A stretch of DNA of 64,000 bases from Marinagarivorans cellulosilyticus (GCF_021655555.1 NZ_AP023086.1:2448685-2512684), one strand, 5' to 3'; shown: positions 41,689-51,773, numbered from the stretch's first letter. Notes: generated by a model not told the origin, from the letters alone. A program made the numbers and translations.

Positions 41689-43413
41689 ATGGCTGAATTG
41701 TCACTTACAGATGAACAACTCGCTATTGTTAGGCATGAAGGCTCAGCATTTATCTCTGCGTGCCCAGGAGCTGGCAAAACCCGCTGTATTGTAGAGCGTG
41801 CGCGAGCAGTGCTTTCAAAACCAAGTGCTTGTCTGGGACTCTCTTTTTTGTCTTTTACAAATGCTGCTATATCAGAGTTACAAGAACGTTTAACAGAAGA
41901 CCGGCTTCTCTCATCTAACGTCTTTCCACATTTTGTTGGAACATTTGATAGCTTCATTTGGCACTATATGGTGGAGCCATTCGGATTAGATGGATGTGAT
42001 AAATCTCTCAAGATTATTCCCGACACTGGTGGACTTATAGTAACTCCCTTTCCTGGAGCACAAGGTCTTCGACTAGATTGCTTTGAACGGTCTAACGGAA
42101 AAATTATTCCAGAAGAAGCTAGAAAAGTGGGTTTCAATCGTGATCCTGCCCGACACGAAGCGGCTGCACAGAGTTTGCGGGCGCAGTTGCTCGAAAATGG
42201 GCAATTGGATTTTGACGATGTTAGACGGATAGCAAATAGTAATCTTGCGGACAAGGCGTTCAGTACTCGTCTAGGTGACATTTTGAGTGCACGTTTCGGG
42301 GAGATTGTTGTAGATGAGGCGCAGGATTGTAACCCAGATGATTTGTCGATCATCGATTGGTTAAAGGATGTGGCAAAGATTCCAATCAAGGTCGTGTGTG
42401 ATCCTCACCAATCTATCTATGGTTTTCGTGGCGGTGTATCTGACGAACTATTTAAGTATGCTGATACTTTTACAGAAGATCAGAGGTTACCATTGACGGG
42501 AAACTTTAGGTCATCTCAAAATATTTGTAAGGTGGTGCATACACTTCGAGCACCACGTCAGCGAGGCGTTGAAGACGAAGCTCTAGGTTTGTTGAAAGAC
42601 TACGATTTAGATGTTCATGTTCTTAGCTACGGTGGAAAAGGTGTATCGAAAAAAATAGGCGCAGCTTTTACAAATATTGCAAACAAGAACGGCATTGCCG
42701 CAAAAGACTGCCGAGTTACTGCCAAAACACGTAGTAGCGGATTGAATGCAATTGGAGCATATACTGGAAATATTGGACAATCTCTGAGTTTGAAACTCGC
42801 TAACTCGGTCATGAAATTTCATTATTCTGATAATCCAAAGGATCAATTTTATGCGGTAACAGATGTGCATCTAATAACCATGGCGATTTCTGAAAAATTG
42901 AATGGCCGAAGTTATCATCAAGTCATTTCAGAAGAAAATATCGACATCTTAAGTTGGCGTGGGCAAGTCGTAAAAATAATCCGGGAGCTTCGCTTTGATG
43001 CCGCAGCAGGAGACACACGAGCTGAGTGGATTACTCGTGCACGAAACTCATTGGGTATTTTTCTGCCTACAGGAGAAAGCAGCATCGCACAAAAACTTCA
43101 AAATCAAGCAAAACTCGATGATATTCTTGGGGCAGTGCCTGCTCCCGGCATTAGTGCTCGGACGATCCATGAAGTCAAAGGGAAGCAGTATCAAGGAGTT
43201 TGTGTAGTTTTAACCACAGCCACAGCAAAAGGAATATTAACGCACTTGGAAGAGGAGCTAGATAATCGCATGGCGGAAGATGCTCGGGAGCTTTATGTCG
43301 CGGCCTCTCGTGCCCAAAAGCTACTTGTATTTGCGTGTCCCAAAAGTCAGTCGAAACGACTAACAAAGCATATTTCATCCAGTGGGGCCACCGTACAAGT
43401 TACTGAAATATGA
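41689..43413 (+). CDS. gajB: Gabija defence protein GajB (UvrD/Rep-type helicase)
   Basis: 574 residues. Walker A SACPGAGKTR (23-32), VVDEAQDCNP (about 207), YGFRGG (about 244), TIHEVKGKQYQG (about 492) and YVAASRAQK (about 536) are SF1 helicase motifs. Directly after gajA. GajB senses DNA ends or termini and activates GajA. The pair looks intact. Confidence 0.85.
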   Translation: MAELSLTDEQLAIVRHEGSAFISACPGAGKTRCIVERARAVLSKPSACLGLSFLSFTNAAISELQERLTEDRLLSSNVFPHFVGTFDSFIWHYMVEPFGLDGCDKSLKIIPDTGGLIVTPFPGAQGLRLDCFERSNGKIIPEEARKVGFNRDPARHEAAAQSLRAQLLENGQLDFDDVRRIANSNLADKAFSTRLGDILSARFGEIVVDEAQDCNPDDLSIIDWLKDVAKIPIKVVCDPHQSIYGFRGGVSDELFKYADTFTEDQRLPLTGNFRSSQNICKVVHTLRAPRQRGVEDEALGLLKDYDLDVHVLSYGGKGVSKKIGAAFTNIANKNGIAAKDCRVTAKTRSSGLNAIGAYTGNIGQSLSLKLANSVMKFHYSDNPKDQFYAVTDVHLITMAISEKLNGRSYHQVISEENIDILSWRGQVVKIIRELRFDAAAGDTRAEWITRARNSLGIFLPTGESSIAQKLQNQAKLDDILGAVPAPGISARTIHEVKGKQYQGVCVVLTTATAKGILTHLEEELDNRMAEDARELYVAASRAQKLLVFACPKSQSKRLTKHISSSGATVQVTEI

Positions 43414-43465
43414 AATATTCGGAAAGCGTAGGTAAATGTCTATTTTTATTGAAAGTCTTTAGTGT

Positions 43466-44851
43466 ATGAAAGAATTGCCGCAATCTCTATTTGACGTATA
43501 TGCTCTTGCCTTACCCCGTGGTCATGGTTTTGGGAGCGCACCACCCATTAGGGCATGGCAAAGTGATGATGGCTTGGCATATGCTGTTATTACTCATGAT
43601 GATTCAAGAGTAATATTTGGTCTGTTAGCAGCTAGGCGTCGCATAGATCAAACATGGGCAATAGTATCTTGTGACGATAGCTTTTGTTCATATGAGGAGG
43701 CTTACACTCATATTCCTGCTTTGTTAAAAGAGGGAGCTCCTCCTGAGCCGCTTCTACCTAATACGGCACCCCGACCATTTTTACATGATGTAGGAAACCG
43801 AAAACCATCTGATATTTTTAGGCTTCTATTACAGCCAACTCATCATGTGGCTGCATGGATGCTGAATCAATTGTATCTTTCACTGCCAAACCCAGATGCA
43901 AACTGGGTTAGCGATTGTCAGACCGAAAACTTCCATACCCGTTTATGGGAGGCGCAACTACTGGCTAGCTTTAGAGAGCAAGGCTTGATGGTTTCCCAGT
44001 CTTATCCATCACCAGACTTTTTTATAGAGAATAGGCATGGTGGTGAAGTATGGGTTGAGGCTGTAACAGCCAATCCTCAAAAACGCTATAACCATGTAAA
44101 CAGTACTCCAATTGATCCACCTAAAGACCGGAAAGAACGGCTATTGGGAAGCGCGGCAGAAAGGTTTGCAAAAACTATCGGGAACAAACTGAAAAGAAAT
44201 TATCACGAGCAGGAGCATGTTAATGGGAAGCCTTTTCTTATTGCTTTAGCAGATTTTCATGCCCCTTCCTCAATGACATGGAGCCGTGAGGCACTGATTT
44301 GCTATTTGTATGGCGCATACCCTGTTGTTAAGACGGAAGCGGGCGTACAGTTTGCCTGTGCTGAATTTGTAAAAAATTTGCTGGGGGAATCTGCATTCCC
44401 AGCAGGACTGTTTGCTGATAATCGACATAGCGAATTATCAGCAATTCTTTTTACCAATGCTTGTTCAATAGCAAAGTTCAATCGTGTTGGGGTGTCAGCA
44501 GGTGCATTAACAAAGAGTTTAAAATACACTCGTATTGGGGAGTTTTTTGATCGTAGACCGAATGCTCTGAAAGGCATACCTTTTTGTCTTGATGTTACAA
44601 GTCAAGAATACCGGACATTATGGCCTCTAGGTTATGAGCCATGGTGTGCTGAACTTGAAGTCTTCCATAACCCGTATGCAAAGTATCCTGTAAAGCGGGA
44701 ACTGCTGCCAGAAACAACACATTGGTTTGAAAAGAATGGAGAGATTGTTTGCAGCTCATTTTACGAGATGGCTATTTTATGTTCGAAAACCATCATTCAG
44801 GATGAGTCAGAACCGACTTTAGAAATTGGTGATTTTTATGGGGATTGCTAA
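43466..44851 (+). CDS. Restriction-endonuclease-like hypothetical protein, 461 aa
   Basis: 53 bases after gajB. Middle part TRLWEAQLLASFREQGL then PSPDFFIENRHGGEVWVEAVTAN (about 166-205) matches a PD-(D/E)XK-like pattern with E, D, and E-x-V-T-A-N. No further known domain. It may be an extra factor of this Gabija locus or a separate defence gene; which is not shown by the sequence. Confidence 0.55.
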   Translation: MKELPQSLFDVYALALPRGHGFGSAPPIRAWQSDDGLAYAVITHDDSRVIFGLLAARRRIDQTWAIVSCDDSFCSYEEAYTHIPALLKEGAPPEPLLPNTAPRPFLHDVGNRKPSDIFRLLLQPTHHVAAWMLNQLYLSLPNPDANWVSDCQTENFHTRLWEAQLLASFREQGLMVSQSYPSPDFFIENRHGGEVWVEAVTANPQKRYNHVNSTPIDPPKDRKERLLGSAAERFAKTIGNKLKRNYHEQEHVNGKPFLIALADFHAPSSMTWSREALICYLYGAYPVVKTEAGVQFACAEFVKNLLGESAFPAGLFADNRHSELSAILFTNACSIAKFNRVGVSAGALTKSLKYTRIGEFFDRRPNALKGIPFCLDVTSQEYRTLWPLGYEPWCAELEVFHNPYAKYPVKRELLPETTHWFEKNGEIVCSSFYEMAILCSKTIIQDESEPTLEIGDFYGDC

Positions 44852-44889
44852 AATTGACTTTCTTTTGAGAATTAAATAAGGGGAATTAA

Positions 44890-46002
44890 ATGGATGTCAA
44901 TGAAAGTAGAGATATTCTCATCCAGCATCATGGTCTTAAAAATACTGGTGATGTCTATACATTTTATTATGATGAAACGAATAACATCCGAAAATTATAT
45001 CTGAAAGATACGGGCCTTAATGTTGACAAGACAGATAACTTCATTCTCGCGGGAATACTACATAAAGGGTTAAGTACCGATAGTGATTATTCAGCTCTCT
45101 TTAAAAATCTTAATCTTCAAAAAAGTGCCCGTGAGCTAAAGCTCAAGCATATTGCTAAGGGTGATTTTTTGAATATGCTTAAATCTGATAAGCTTTTCAC
45201 TATTCTAAGCTGGCTCATCGAAAACAAATTCTACATCCATTATTTTAATCTCAATATCATATACTGGTCTGTTATTGACATTATTGATTCAATTATAGGG
45301 GAGCTGCATCATCCCTTTTATATCATAAATCACATGTCACTTAAGAGCGATTTTTATGAGCTTGCAAATAGCAATCCTAGCGTCTTCCTAAATGCTCTAC
45401 ACGAATTTAACTATCCTGATGTTCCAGAAGAAAAAGCTCATGAGTTTTGCCTATGGCTTATCGATTTTACACGCATACACGGTTGCATATTGCCTGATCT
45501 TCGAGCGAATGTACTCGAAGATCTGATTAAAGAATCCCTGAAAATCGAAGACTTACCGTTCATATCAGGATTTCATGGTCGAGAATTGATCTCCAGCTTT
45601 ATGGTTTTTTATTTAAGAAATCTGTATCTATTTAAAAACTCCAAGCATATCTTTGATGAAGAAAAGAGTATTCAGGAAGACGTTAATGGATTTCTATTTT
45701 CAGAAAATGGTGTACCAATTCAGAATCATGTATTTGTTAGATCCCATGACTGTGAGGCGGTTCAAATATCCGATGTTATTGCTGGTTTTTTAGGAAAGTA
45801 TTGTTCCTATTTAAAGGATGTAAATGACGAGCAATTATCGCTTGATAAAGCTGGTTTAACTAGCAAGCAACTCAAGACGCTTACAGCGTTAAAAGACATC
45901 ATTGATCTTTCTGATGATGTTAGCAGAGGATTTTTTAATGTCGTTAGTAGCGAGGGCGAGCAACGAAGAAATAATTGGTTTTTACATGGTGTTAAACTAT
46001 AG
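44890..46002 (+). CDS. DUF3800-like protein, 370 aa
   Basis: YYDETNNIRK (about 27-36) with FILAGI (about 51), and near the C-terminus HDCEAVQISDVIAGFLGKY, correspond to the DUF3800 pattern (FxDExG ... DxxAG). The fold is RNase H-like and a nuclease role is inferred. AAGGGGAATTAAATG has the same GGGGAA start site as the leftward array. Confidence 0.6.
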   Translation: MDVNESRDILIQHHGLKNTGDVYTFYYDETNNIRKLYLKDTGLNVDKTDNFILAGILHKGLSTDSDYSALFKNLNLQKSARELKLKHIAKGDFLNMLKSDKLFTILSWLIENKFYIHYFNLNIIYWSVIDIIDSIIGELHHPFYIINHMSLKSDFYELANSNPSVFLNALHEFNYPDVPEEKAHEFCLWLIDFTRIHGCILPDLRANVLEDLIKESLKIEDLPFISGFHGRELISSFMVFYLRNLYLFKNSKHIFDEEKSIQEDVNGFLFSENGVPIQNHVFVRSHDCEAVQISDVIAGFLGKYCSYLKDVNDEQLSLDKAGLTSKQLKTLTALKDIIDLSDDVSRGFFNVVSSEGEQRRNNWFLHGVKL

Positions 46003-46076
46003 GTCTAATGTCCGCTTTTGGCCGAAAGGAGAATGTTGGAAAATGACTTCTTTTAATGATTCACACTGGAGGTAAT

Positions 46077-46850
46077 ATGTTCAGAAAAATTTTAAGCCTA
46101 TTTGATGGTAATCGGTCTTCGAGTAACAACGAAACTCAGGAGTTATCTATTAAACCGAGTGAGGCTAGCAATTCATATAGTGCTTCTGGATTCGAGGATA
46201 TTACTGAAGGGTTACAATTCTCACCAACGTTTTTGTTTAGAACCCCCTCTGAAATACTCAAAGCAAATGGTATGTGTGTAGACGCAGAAGAAAACATACC
46301 TGAATTTCTCAAAGATCAACAACATGGGGTTTGGCTACCCAAAGTAAATAGTAAATATTTATTTGATGATAGAAATGATGTTGGCGCATCAGATGCATAT
46401 GGCGCTGATCGCGATGATTATATTAAATTTGTAAGCGAGATAAAGGATCTTTATTCTCTGAGCACCAATATTTTTGAGCGTGTAAAGTTGATTGATGATT
46501 TCAAGAAAGAGCATCCACAGTTAAAATATATAGAAGATAAACTACTACAATATTACAGTAATTATGTTTCCATAATTGACATTCTCATGCTCGATGTTAG
46601 TTATTCATTCGAGGATGTCGTGATTTTTCACTATCGAGACGAGGGGTATTTAAAACAGATTTTTGATGTTAATGCTAGAATCGAAAAATCATTAATAGCG
46701 TCGGGTTATAAAGCAGCTGAGGACGTTGCCCTTCTAACAAAAAAACAATTAGTTGATCTCGATGGGGTTGGGAGTAAAAGTGCAGACAACATACTAGAAA
46801 AAAGTGAGCTGGTTAAGTCTATTGTTAATTTTAATATTGCAGCCATATAG
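46077..46850 (+). CDS. Hypothetical protein with C-terminal HhH motif, 257 aa
   Basis: ATG 46077 behind GGAGG; an in-frame ATG at 46056 lies upstream. N-terminus is polar; the middle is helical; the end LLTKKQLVDLDGVGSKSADN is a helix-hairpin-helix, a DNA-backbone binding element. Follows the DUF3800-like gene. Role unknown, perhaps part of a two-gene nuclease unit. Confidence 0.55.
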   Translation: MFRKILSLFDGNRSSSNNETQELSIKPSEASNSYSASGFEDITEGLQFSPTFLFRTPSEILKANGMCVDAEENIPEFLKDQQHGVWLPKVNSKYLFDDRNDVGASDAYGADRDDYIKFVSEIKDLYSLSTNIFERVKLIDDFKKEHPQLKYIEDKLLQYYSNYVSIIDILMLDVSYSFEDVVIFHYRDEGYLKQIFDVNARIEKSLIASGYKAAEDVALLTKKQLVDLDGVGSKSADNILEKSELVKSIVNFNIAAI

Positions 46851-47063
46851 TAAGGAGAGTTAGGCGAGATTGCTAACATACCACCTGCTGAACTTCGCCT
46901 ATTTTGCCAAAGGTTTAGATTTAAGGTGAGTGGAATTCGAGGCTCTAAACTAATGACGAGAATGCCAATAAAAAATCAACAGCTAGTCTCATAGAATATA
47001 GTGAAGTAGAGGGTTAAAAATTCATAAGGCGGGCATAAATGTATAAATGGGAATGGCAGGAAA

Positions 47064-47459
47064 ATGAGTGATACCTTAATAAGATGTCTTTCCAAATCGA
47101 GTTCTTTCTTTGATGATAAGGCAGTTGAAGTTCCCAAGAGAATTATTGAAACCAATGAAGCTGAAAAGGAGAGTAAGCAGTACGACACCGGCGCAGGCTG
47201 TGTTTATGTTTTTGAATCCAATACAGATGTTTTATATGTAGGGCAAACTGGAACAAGCTTGCGGAAGAGGGCTAGGTATGCAACCAGCAAGCATATCGAA
47301 AAAGATTGGTGGAAAAAGGTGGACAGGATTCGAATTTGTCAGCTAGGGAACTCAGCCGATCGCCTAGCACTTGAGATGTTACTGATAGTCAAGCTGCAAC
47401 CATCGGTAAATAAGCGTCCTTCGAGAAGTGCTATTAACTGTATGCAGTTAAAGTTTTAA
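47064..47459 (+). CDS. GIY-YIG nuclease-like protein, 131 aa
   Basis: GCVYVFESNTDVLYVGQTGT gives the GIY-YIG hallmark (VYV...YVGQT), followed by SLRKRARYATSKH with the usual arginines and an LALEMLLIVKLQP glutamate. About 50 N-terminal residues are unrelated. Size fits a single-domain nuclease. 214 bases without a gene precede it. Confidence 0.7.
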   Translation: MSDTLIRCLSKSSSFFDDKAVEVPKRIIETNEAEKESKQYDTGAGCVYVFESNTDVLYVGQTGTSLRKRARYATSKHIEKDWWKKVDRIRICQLGNSADRLALEMLLIVKLQPSVNKRPSRSAINCMQLKF

Positions 47460-47474
47460 AGGTTGGAAATTGAA

Positions 47475-48149
47475 ATGTTACGAGGAGTTATGACAAATTT
47501 TTATGGAATGATAGTCACGGCTGGATGGCTCTTTGTATTAACCGTGTATGCAATAATCAAAGATATTGGCACGCTGGACCTTAACTCTCTAGGGGATTTC
47601 TTGGCTGGCGCTTGTGCCCCAATGGCCTTCTTTTGGTTGATTCTTACCTACAGGCAACAAGGAAATGAATTGAAGCTTCAGAGGGAGCAGCTTGAGCTAC
47701 AAAAAGAGGAAATAAAAGATCTAGCAAATGAAAGTCGAGTGCAGAGCTTTTACAAGAAGATGGAGTTCGAAGAGGCGTCTTTAGAGCTGATGTTTAACGA
47801 GCTATCAAAAAAGCTTATTGAAATTAGATTCTCCGAAGAAGACAATAGAAGAAGAGCTCACTTTGATCGGTATCAAAGTAGGTATGAAAAAGGAGATAAA
47901 CTCGTTTATTGGAATTATCTCCAGTCAGCTTTGGCCTCCAATATTGATCCTGAAAATATCAAAAAGTTATACCTGTATGCAGACAGCATTGGAAGCATGA
48001 TGGCTGAACAATATATACAAAGAGTTAATGAACTTATAAATGAAGCTGAAAAAATAAACGTTCAGGATGTAATGAATCATAGGTACTCTGTAAAACTTTG
48101 CCGAAGCCTGGAAGCTAGAAAGCCAAAATTCGAAAGTCGCGTCAATTAG
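47475..48149 (+). CDS. Membrane-anchored coiled-coil protein, 224 aa
   Basis: Two N-terminal membrane helices (MIVTAGWLFVLTVYAII, DFLAGACAPMAFFWLILTY) followed by coiled coil (LKLQREQLELQKEEIKDL) and a helical domain. Such two-TM coiled-coil proteins occur in phage-defence islands. GGTTGGAAATTGAAATG precedes the start. Function unknown. Confidence 0.55.
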   Translation: MLRGVMTNFYGMIVTAGWLFVLTVYAIIKDIGTLDLNSLGDFLAGACAPMAFFWLILTYRQQGNELKLQREQLELQKEEIKDLANESRVQSFYKKMEFEEASLELMFNELSKKLIEIRFSEEDNRRRAHFDRYQSRYEKGDKLVYWNYLQSALASNIDPENIKKLYLYADSIGSMMAEQYIQRVNELINEAEKINVQDVMNHRYSVKLCRSLEARKPKFESRVN

Positions 48150-48460
48150 GACGTCCGCAAGCATCGAAAGGTTGAATATAAAGGTTCTGAAGGGGTTATT
48201 ACGGAACGCACATGGGCGAACTGAAGGTTTCTTATTTTCCTGATCATGCTGATAAGAATGGAGATTATTAGCAGGCTTGGGTAAGCGGGCGCAGGACGAT
48301 GCATTGTCTCGTAGCGAGAGTGTTCACAATTGATATCATCACTGCCGGCAGAAATAAGAGTATTGGGATATGACGATAAGGCGCAAACAGTCTCAAGCAA
48401 AGAGTGTTTAGTGAATATGCGTACCTAGACAAAGATGTATTCAGCTTACTAGGAAATTAG

Positions 48461-48925
48461 ATGAAAATATCATTTAAAATTATCATGATTACTTCGATTT
48501 GTCATTTTTCTTCGGCATGTACTGCCGAAGAAGTGAAAAGATATATTGGAAGGTGGGCCGCAACGAGTACTTATAGCATGGCCGTATTTCATGCGTTCCG
48601 CATCGACGAAGAGCATATTTCTTGGGGCGGACATAGAGCTTCTAGCCCAGAGTGCAAAAGCAAGTATGAAGTGACTGATCACAGCACTCTTGAATCTCAT
48701 TCTGATGTGCCTCAGAGAGGGCTTGGAAGCGAGAAGGATAAACAAGTAATGTATGATTTCTATAAAATTAAATTACTTGAGAGTCAATGCGCCCGCTTTG
48801 AATTCATGCTGCTATCTTTCCCTAAAACAAATGCATTTCGCACCAGCCCAATCTACGATACATATTTCATTGGATATCATAAAGATGGCAAAAAGAAAGA
48901 GATAGCAGTTGATGTTAGCAAATGA
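48461..48925 (+). CDS. Secreted hypothetical protein, 154 aa
   Basis: Signal peptide (MKISFKIIMITSICHFSSAC) that could end at the Ala-Cys as a lipobox-like or signal-peptidase I site. Mature part polar with IGRWAATSTYSM and HISWGG; three cysteines. The preceding 310 bases hold no gene. Confidence 0.5.
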   Translation: MKISFKIIMITSICHFSSACTAEEVKRYIGRWAATSTYSMAVFHAFRIDEEHISWGGHRASSPECKSKYEVTDHSTLESHSDVPQRGLGSEKDKQVMYDFYKIKLLESQCARFEFMLLSFPKTNAFRTSPIYDTYFIGYHKDGKKKEIAVDVSK

Positions 48926-49027
48926 AATTAACTGCCATGCTCGCAATCTTCTGTAATAGAAATGCCTAGTGTGTGACTTAAAGCGCTGGAGTGCGATATA
49001 GAAAAATGCCGGCCCCAAGAGACTAAC

Positions 49028-49276
49028 ATGATTGAATTGACAATGCGTGAAAAAGAGGTGCTGGAGAAGATTCCATCTGACAGATGGGTTAATCAGTTAT
49101 CCTTAGGCACCTCCAAGCCAGTACTATCTAAGCTGTGCAATGCAAAACTAGTGACTAAGAAGCCAATACCTAACCCCTCACATGACCCTCGCAGGGGGTT
49201 GGTATATAAACGCCAGAACACTCAATCGCCTAAGATGAACACATCGGACTCACAGAGTGAGGATCATTGGAAATGA
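49028..49276 (+). CDS. Duplicated small protein, copy 1, 82 aa
   Basis: MIELTMREKEVLEKIPSDRW resembles a winged-helix N-terminus (sensor or adaptor). The same gene is at 56016 with nearly the same sequence. It ends overlapping the next start. C-terminus is Pro/Ser-rich. Acts perhaps as partner or regulator of the adjacent gene, since both copies precede a different gene with the same spacing. Confidence 0.5.
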   Translation: MIELTMREKEVLEKIPSDRWVNQLSLGTSKPVLSKLCNAKLVTKKPIPNPSHDPRRGLVYKRQNTQSPKMNTSDSQSEDHWK

Positions 49277-49734
49277 CAACAGTGGCCGATAAATACAAAG
49301 CGTTATATCTCCAAGCAAAGTCATTAGCGGAAAACACACCTCAAGTCGGTCGAAAGTTGGCTGGTAATTGCACCACTGTTAGTTATTCTATGCTTAATTC
49401 CGCAAGAGAGGCGCTCGGTAAAGATATCGAGCTATGTGTTGGGTGGATTGAATACAAGGGGGAGCGGAAGTGGTACTTTTCAGATGATGATATCAAAAAA
49501 TGGAAGTCAGGAGTCGTTCGACCAACAAATATGGTGCATTGCTGGTTGCAAAGTGATGATCATTTAATCGATCTCACGTTAGCTTCAACTCTTTATGAAA
49601 TAGAACGCATCCAGAATGTCAGCCTAATTCCTCTGGGGATAGATTACATGGATAATTCTGTGGCACGTAAACTAAGTATTCGCCATAAGAAGAGATTGTC
49701 GGGCGATAACATACTATTTGATCTGAATTTTTGA
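49273..49734 (+). CDS. Possible papain/transglutaminase-fold protein, 153 aa
   Basis: GTTGGAAATG-type start (ATG 49273) after the duplicated gene. GNCTTVSYSML (Cys about 36), MVHCWLQ (His about 89) and LIDLTL (Asp about 97) follow the Cys-His-Asp order of a transglutaminase/papain-like triad. Enzyme activity is inferred only from this pattern. Confidence 0.4.
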   Translation: MTTVADKYKALYLQAKSLAENTPQVGRKLAGNCTTVSYSMLNSAREALGKDIELCVGWIEYKGERKWYFSDDDIKKWKSGVVRPTNMVHCWLQSDDHLIDLTLASTLYEIERIQNVSLIPLGIDYMDNSVARKLSIRHKKRLSGDNILFDLNF

Positions 49735-49753
49735 ACTCGAGGAATATTAGAAC

Positions 49754-50209
49754 ATGCAAATACTATACAAAGTATTCGATCATTATAAGGATCATGTCGT
49801 TAGCGGGGAGTTGCTAGCCGCCATTATTAATGAAGGTCGCGCCAAACTCGGCTTCGACGAGGTGGTTTTCTTGGGGCTAGATAAAGCGCAGATTGCAAGA
49901 GAGGCGTCGAAGTTGTTGCAGCTAAGTGAGTCTGAGATAAAAAAGGCTATCAGTACTCTTCCAAAAACAATCGATGTCGGATCAGGCCTTTCATTTATTT
50001 TTCATACCGAGAAGACATACAAAAATATAAATAGTAAGCCGACGGAAAAGCATTACGTTTTTGCCCCCTTGCTTAGCGAGAGTCGATTGAAGCTGATCAG
50101 TCAATCTGGATTTTGTGAAGGCGTTATGGGCGCAGCAGAAGAACATTGTCCCTGTACTTGGGTCGGGCTTGCTGAATATCTAAAATATTGCAAAGCCGAG
50201 CGTTTATGA
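49754..50209 (+). CDS. Hypothetical protein, 151 aa
   Basis: CGAGGAATATTAGAAC precedes ATG. N-terminal FDHYKDHVVSGELLAAII and a helical middle, then CPCTWVGLAEYLKYCKAE. No motif known. Likely cassette gene. Confidence 0.45.
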   Translation: MQILYKVFDHYKDHVVSGELLAAIINEGRAKLGFDEVVFLGLDKAQIAREASKLLQLSESEIKKAISTLPKTIDVGSGLSFIFHTEKTYKNINSKPTEKHYVFAPLLSESRLKLISQSGFCEGVMGAAEEHCPCTWVGLAEYLKYCKAERL

Positions 50210-50349
50210 TCGTGATTTGACTACATTGTCGAAGAGTTACTGGCGGAGAGCTGTTGCAGAGGGTTAGGTTGGAATGTGAGAAATTTTCTGGCTAATCGGA
50301 AACGTTTAGATGATTCGGGAGCGTTTAAATTATCTTTGAGGGAAATGAT

Positions 50350-50694
50350 ATGAAATTAATTGGGCCAGTATTGTTGATGTCTCTAACAGCAGCATGTTCA
50401 AACACTGATGGGGGGTTAAGTATTAGCGATGTAGAAAAAAATGGTTTTAAAAAGGAAAACCAACAGCTGTACCAAATGGTTGGGGCTATCGACGGTTGGT
50501 CCGGAATATGGGAAGGTGAAATAGTTGAGGTCTATCAATTCGAAGATTCGAGTAGCGTGAAGTTAGAGTACTTTGAAACTATCACTGACAGCGGGAATAT
50601 TTCAAATTGGAAAGATAAGTGTCAATTCAAAAATTTGTACCTAATTAGCAAAGGTAATAGGGCCTGCCTTGCTCTAAATAATATCAAAATATAG
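50350..50694 (+). CDS. Small lipoprotein, 114 aa
   Basis: Lipobox LTAAC (Cys at residue 16) after a short signal. Mature part: acidic and Trp-rich (VGAIDGWSGIWEGEIVEVYQ). GAGGGAAATGAT precedes the ATG. Function unknown. Confidence 0.55.
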   Translation: MKLIGPVLLMSLTAACSNTDGGLSISDVEKNGFKKENQQLYQMVGAIDGWSGIWEGEIVEVYQFEDSSSVKLEYFETITDSGNISNWKDKCQFKNLYLISKGNRACLALNNIKI

Positions 50695-50850
50695 AAACAA
50701 AGTCATAGGCCGAGAATTATATTTATTTATTTGTAAAAAGTCTATGGCTCGTAAGACGCTCCTCTACACTATAGAAGTTGAAATTATAAGAGTAACGCAT
50801 TGAGTGATGGCTTTTGGAGTTATCGCTGGGACTTTACCCTCGGAGTCGGC

Positions 50851-51612
50851 ATGGTGAAATTTACGAAAGAAGCAATTGAAACAACACTCTCAGCATTAGC
50901 AATTTTTTTAGCAATTGGCTGGGTGATTTTTCCAGATGCGAACTTCGAACCGGTCATAGTTCTTTTACTTCTTGTTATAGGCTTTGTACCGATCTATCAG
51001 CATCAAATACATCCGTGGTGGGACAGCTATCGGTTACAAAAGCAGGGCTTTAAGTACCTCCGTGGCTCGGGACCAATGAATGCGATTGAGGGAGATTTTG
51101 CAAAGTTCTCAAGTGGATTGAGTTTTAGGCTTAAAAGTCAAAAAGTGCCAAATTATCCGGTATATGCTCGTGTTTTTTTCGAGCAAACAAACTTGCGTCT
51201 TGAAGTATATTTTAGCGACGGAGAGAAGGTTGATCTCAGCCCGAGTTTTGATATTGGGAGTGACACCGACAGCGAGGTTTGTCTCCCAAAGGAATCAAAC
51301 CAATACATTCTGGCTCAGGTTGATTTGGATGATGACGGTCTAGATGAAATAGTTTTTGGCGTAATTGAGTCGTTAGAATGTGAGTCCAAAGTGCATGTGT
51401 TAGTCTTTAAATATCATCCACCATACCTAAAAAAGGATGTGGGTAGATATGAGAATTGGCGTATCTTTCCTGCTGCGAATGCTACAGGAGTACACGGGGA
51501 TCCTATTGTTCACCTTGAGAGTGGGGTCATTTCGATCCCAAGGAATTTCCGTTCGATGGAGTACAAATGGGCCTTTGTCGATGGGCAGCAGGTTTATGTT
51601 GGCAGTGCATGA
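50851..51612 (+). CDS. Membrane protein with calcium-loop-like repeats, 253 aa
   Basis: ATG 50851 is preferred; the longer frame from TTG 50800 has no better site. Two membrane segments (ALSALAIFLAIGWVIF and FEPVIVLLLLVIGFVPIY) then a soluble domain with VDLDDDGLDEIVFGVIE, an FG-GAP/EF-hand-like acidic loop. Role unknown. Confidence 0.5.
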   Translation: MVKFTKEAIETTLSALAIFLAIGWVIFPDANFEPVIVLLLLVIGFVPIYQHQIHPWWDSYRLQKQGFKYLRGSGPMNAIEGDFAKFSSGLSFRLKSQKVPNYPVYARVFFEQTNLRLEVYFSDGEKVDLSPSFDIGSDTDSEVCLPKESNQYILAQVDLDDDGLDEIVFGVIESLECESKVHVLVFKYHPPYLKKDVGRYENWRIFPAANATGVHGDPIVHLESGVISIPRNFRSMEYKWAFVDGQQVYVGSA

Positions 51613-51773
51613 TTTACATCAAATTAGACAAATTAATCCTCCAGAAAAGGCGGAGGCTAAAAGAGATTGAGTCGCCAACGAGAAATATAATGTGCTCCAG
51701 CTTTGGGTGATTGGGAAAGGCTAGAAATGGTTGACTATTAACTATCCAACTAAACGAATTTTTTAATGCTGTT

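Noticed and set aside
46860..46920. GTTAGGC...CTTCGCCTA considered as an integron attC site
   Set aside because: Core-site order and the usual folded structure are absent, and no other gene boundary has the attC consensus.
38910..50800. 12-bp word AGAGTAACGCAT near recombinase 2 and again at 50789, considered as attachment sites
   Set aside because: Exact 12-bp repeats are expected by chance in a 64-kb window and the flanks do not match.
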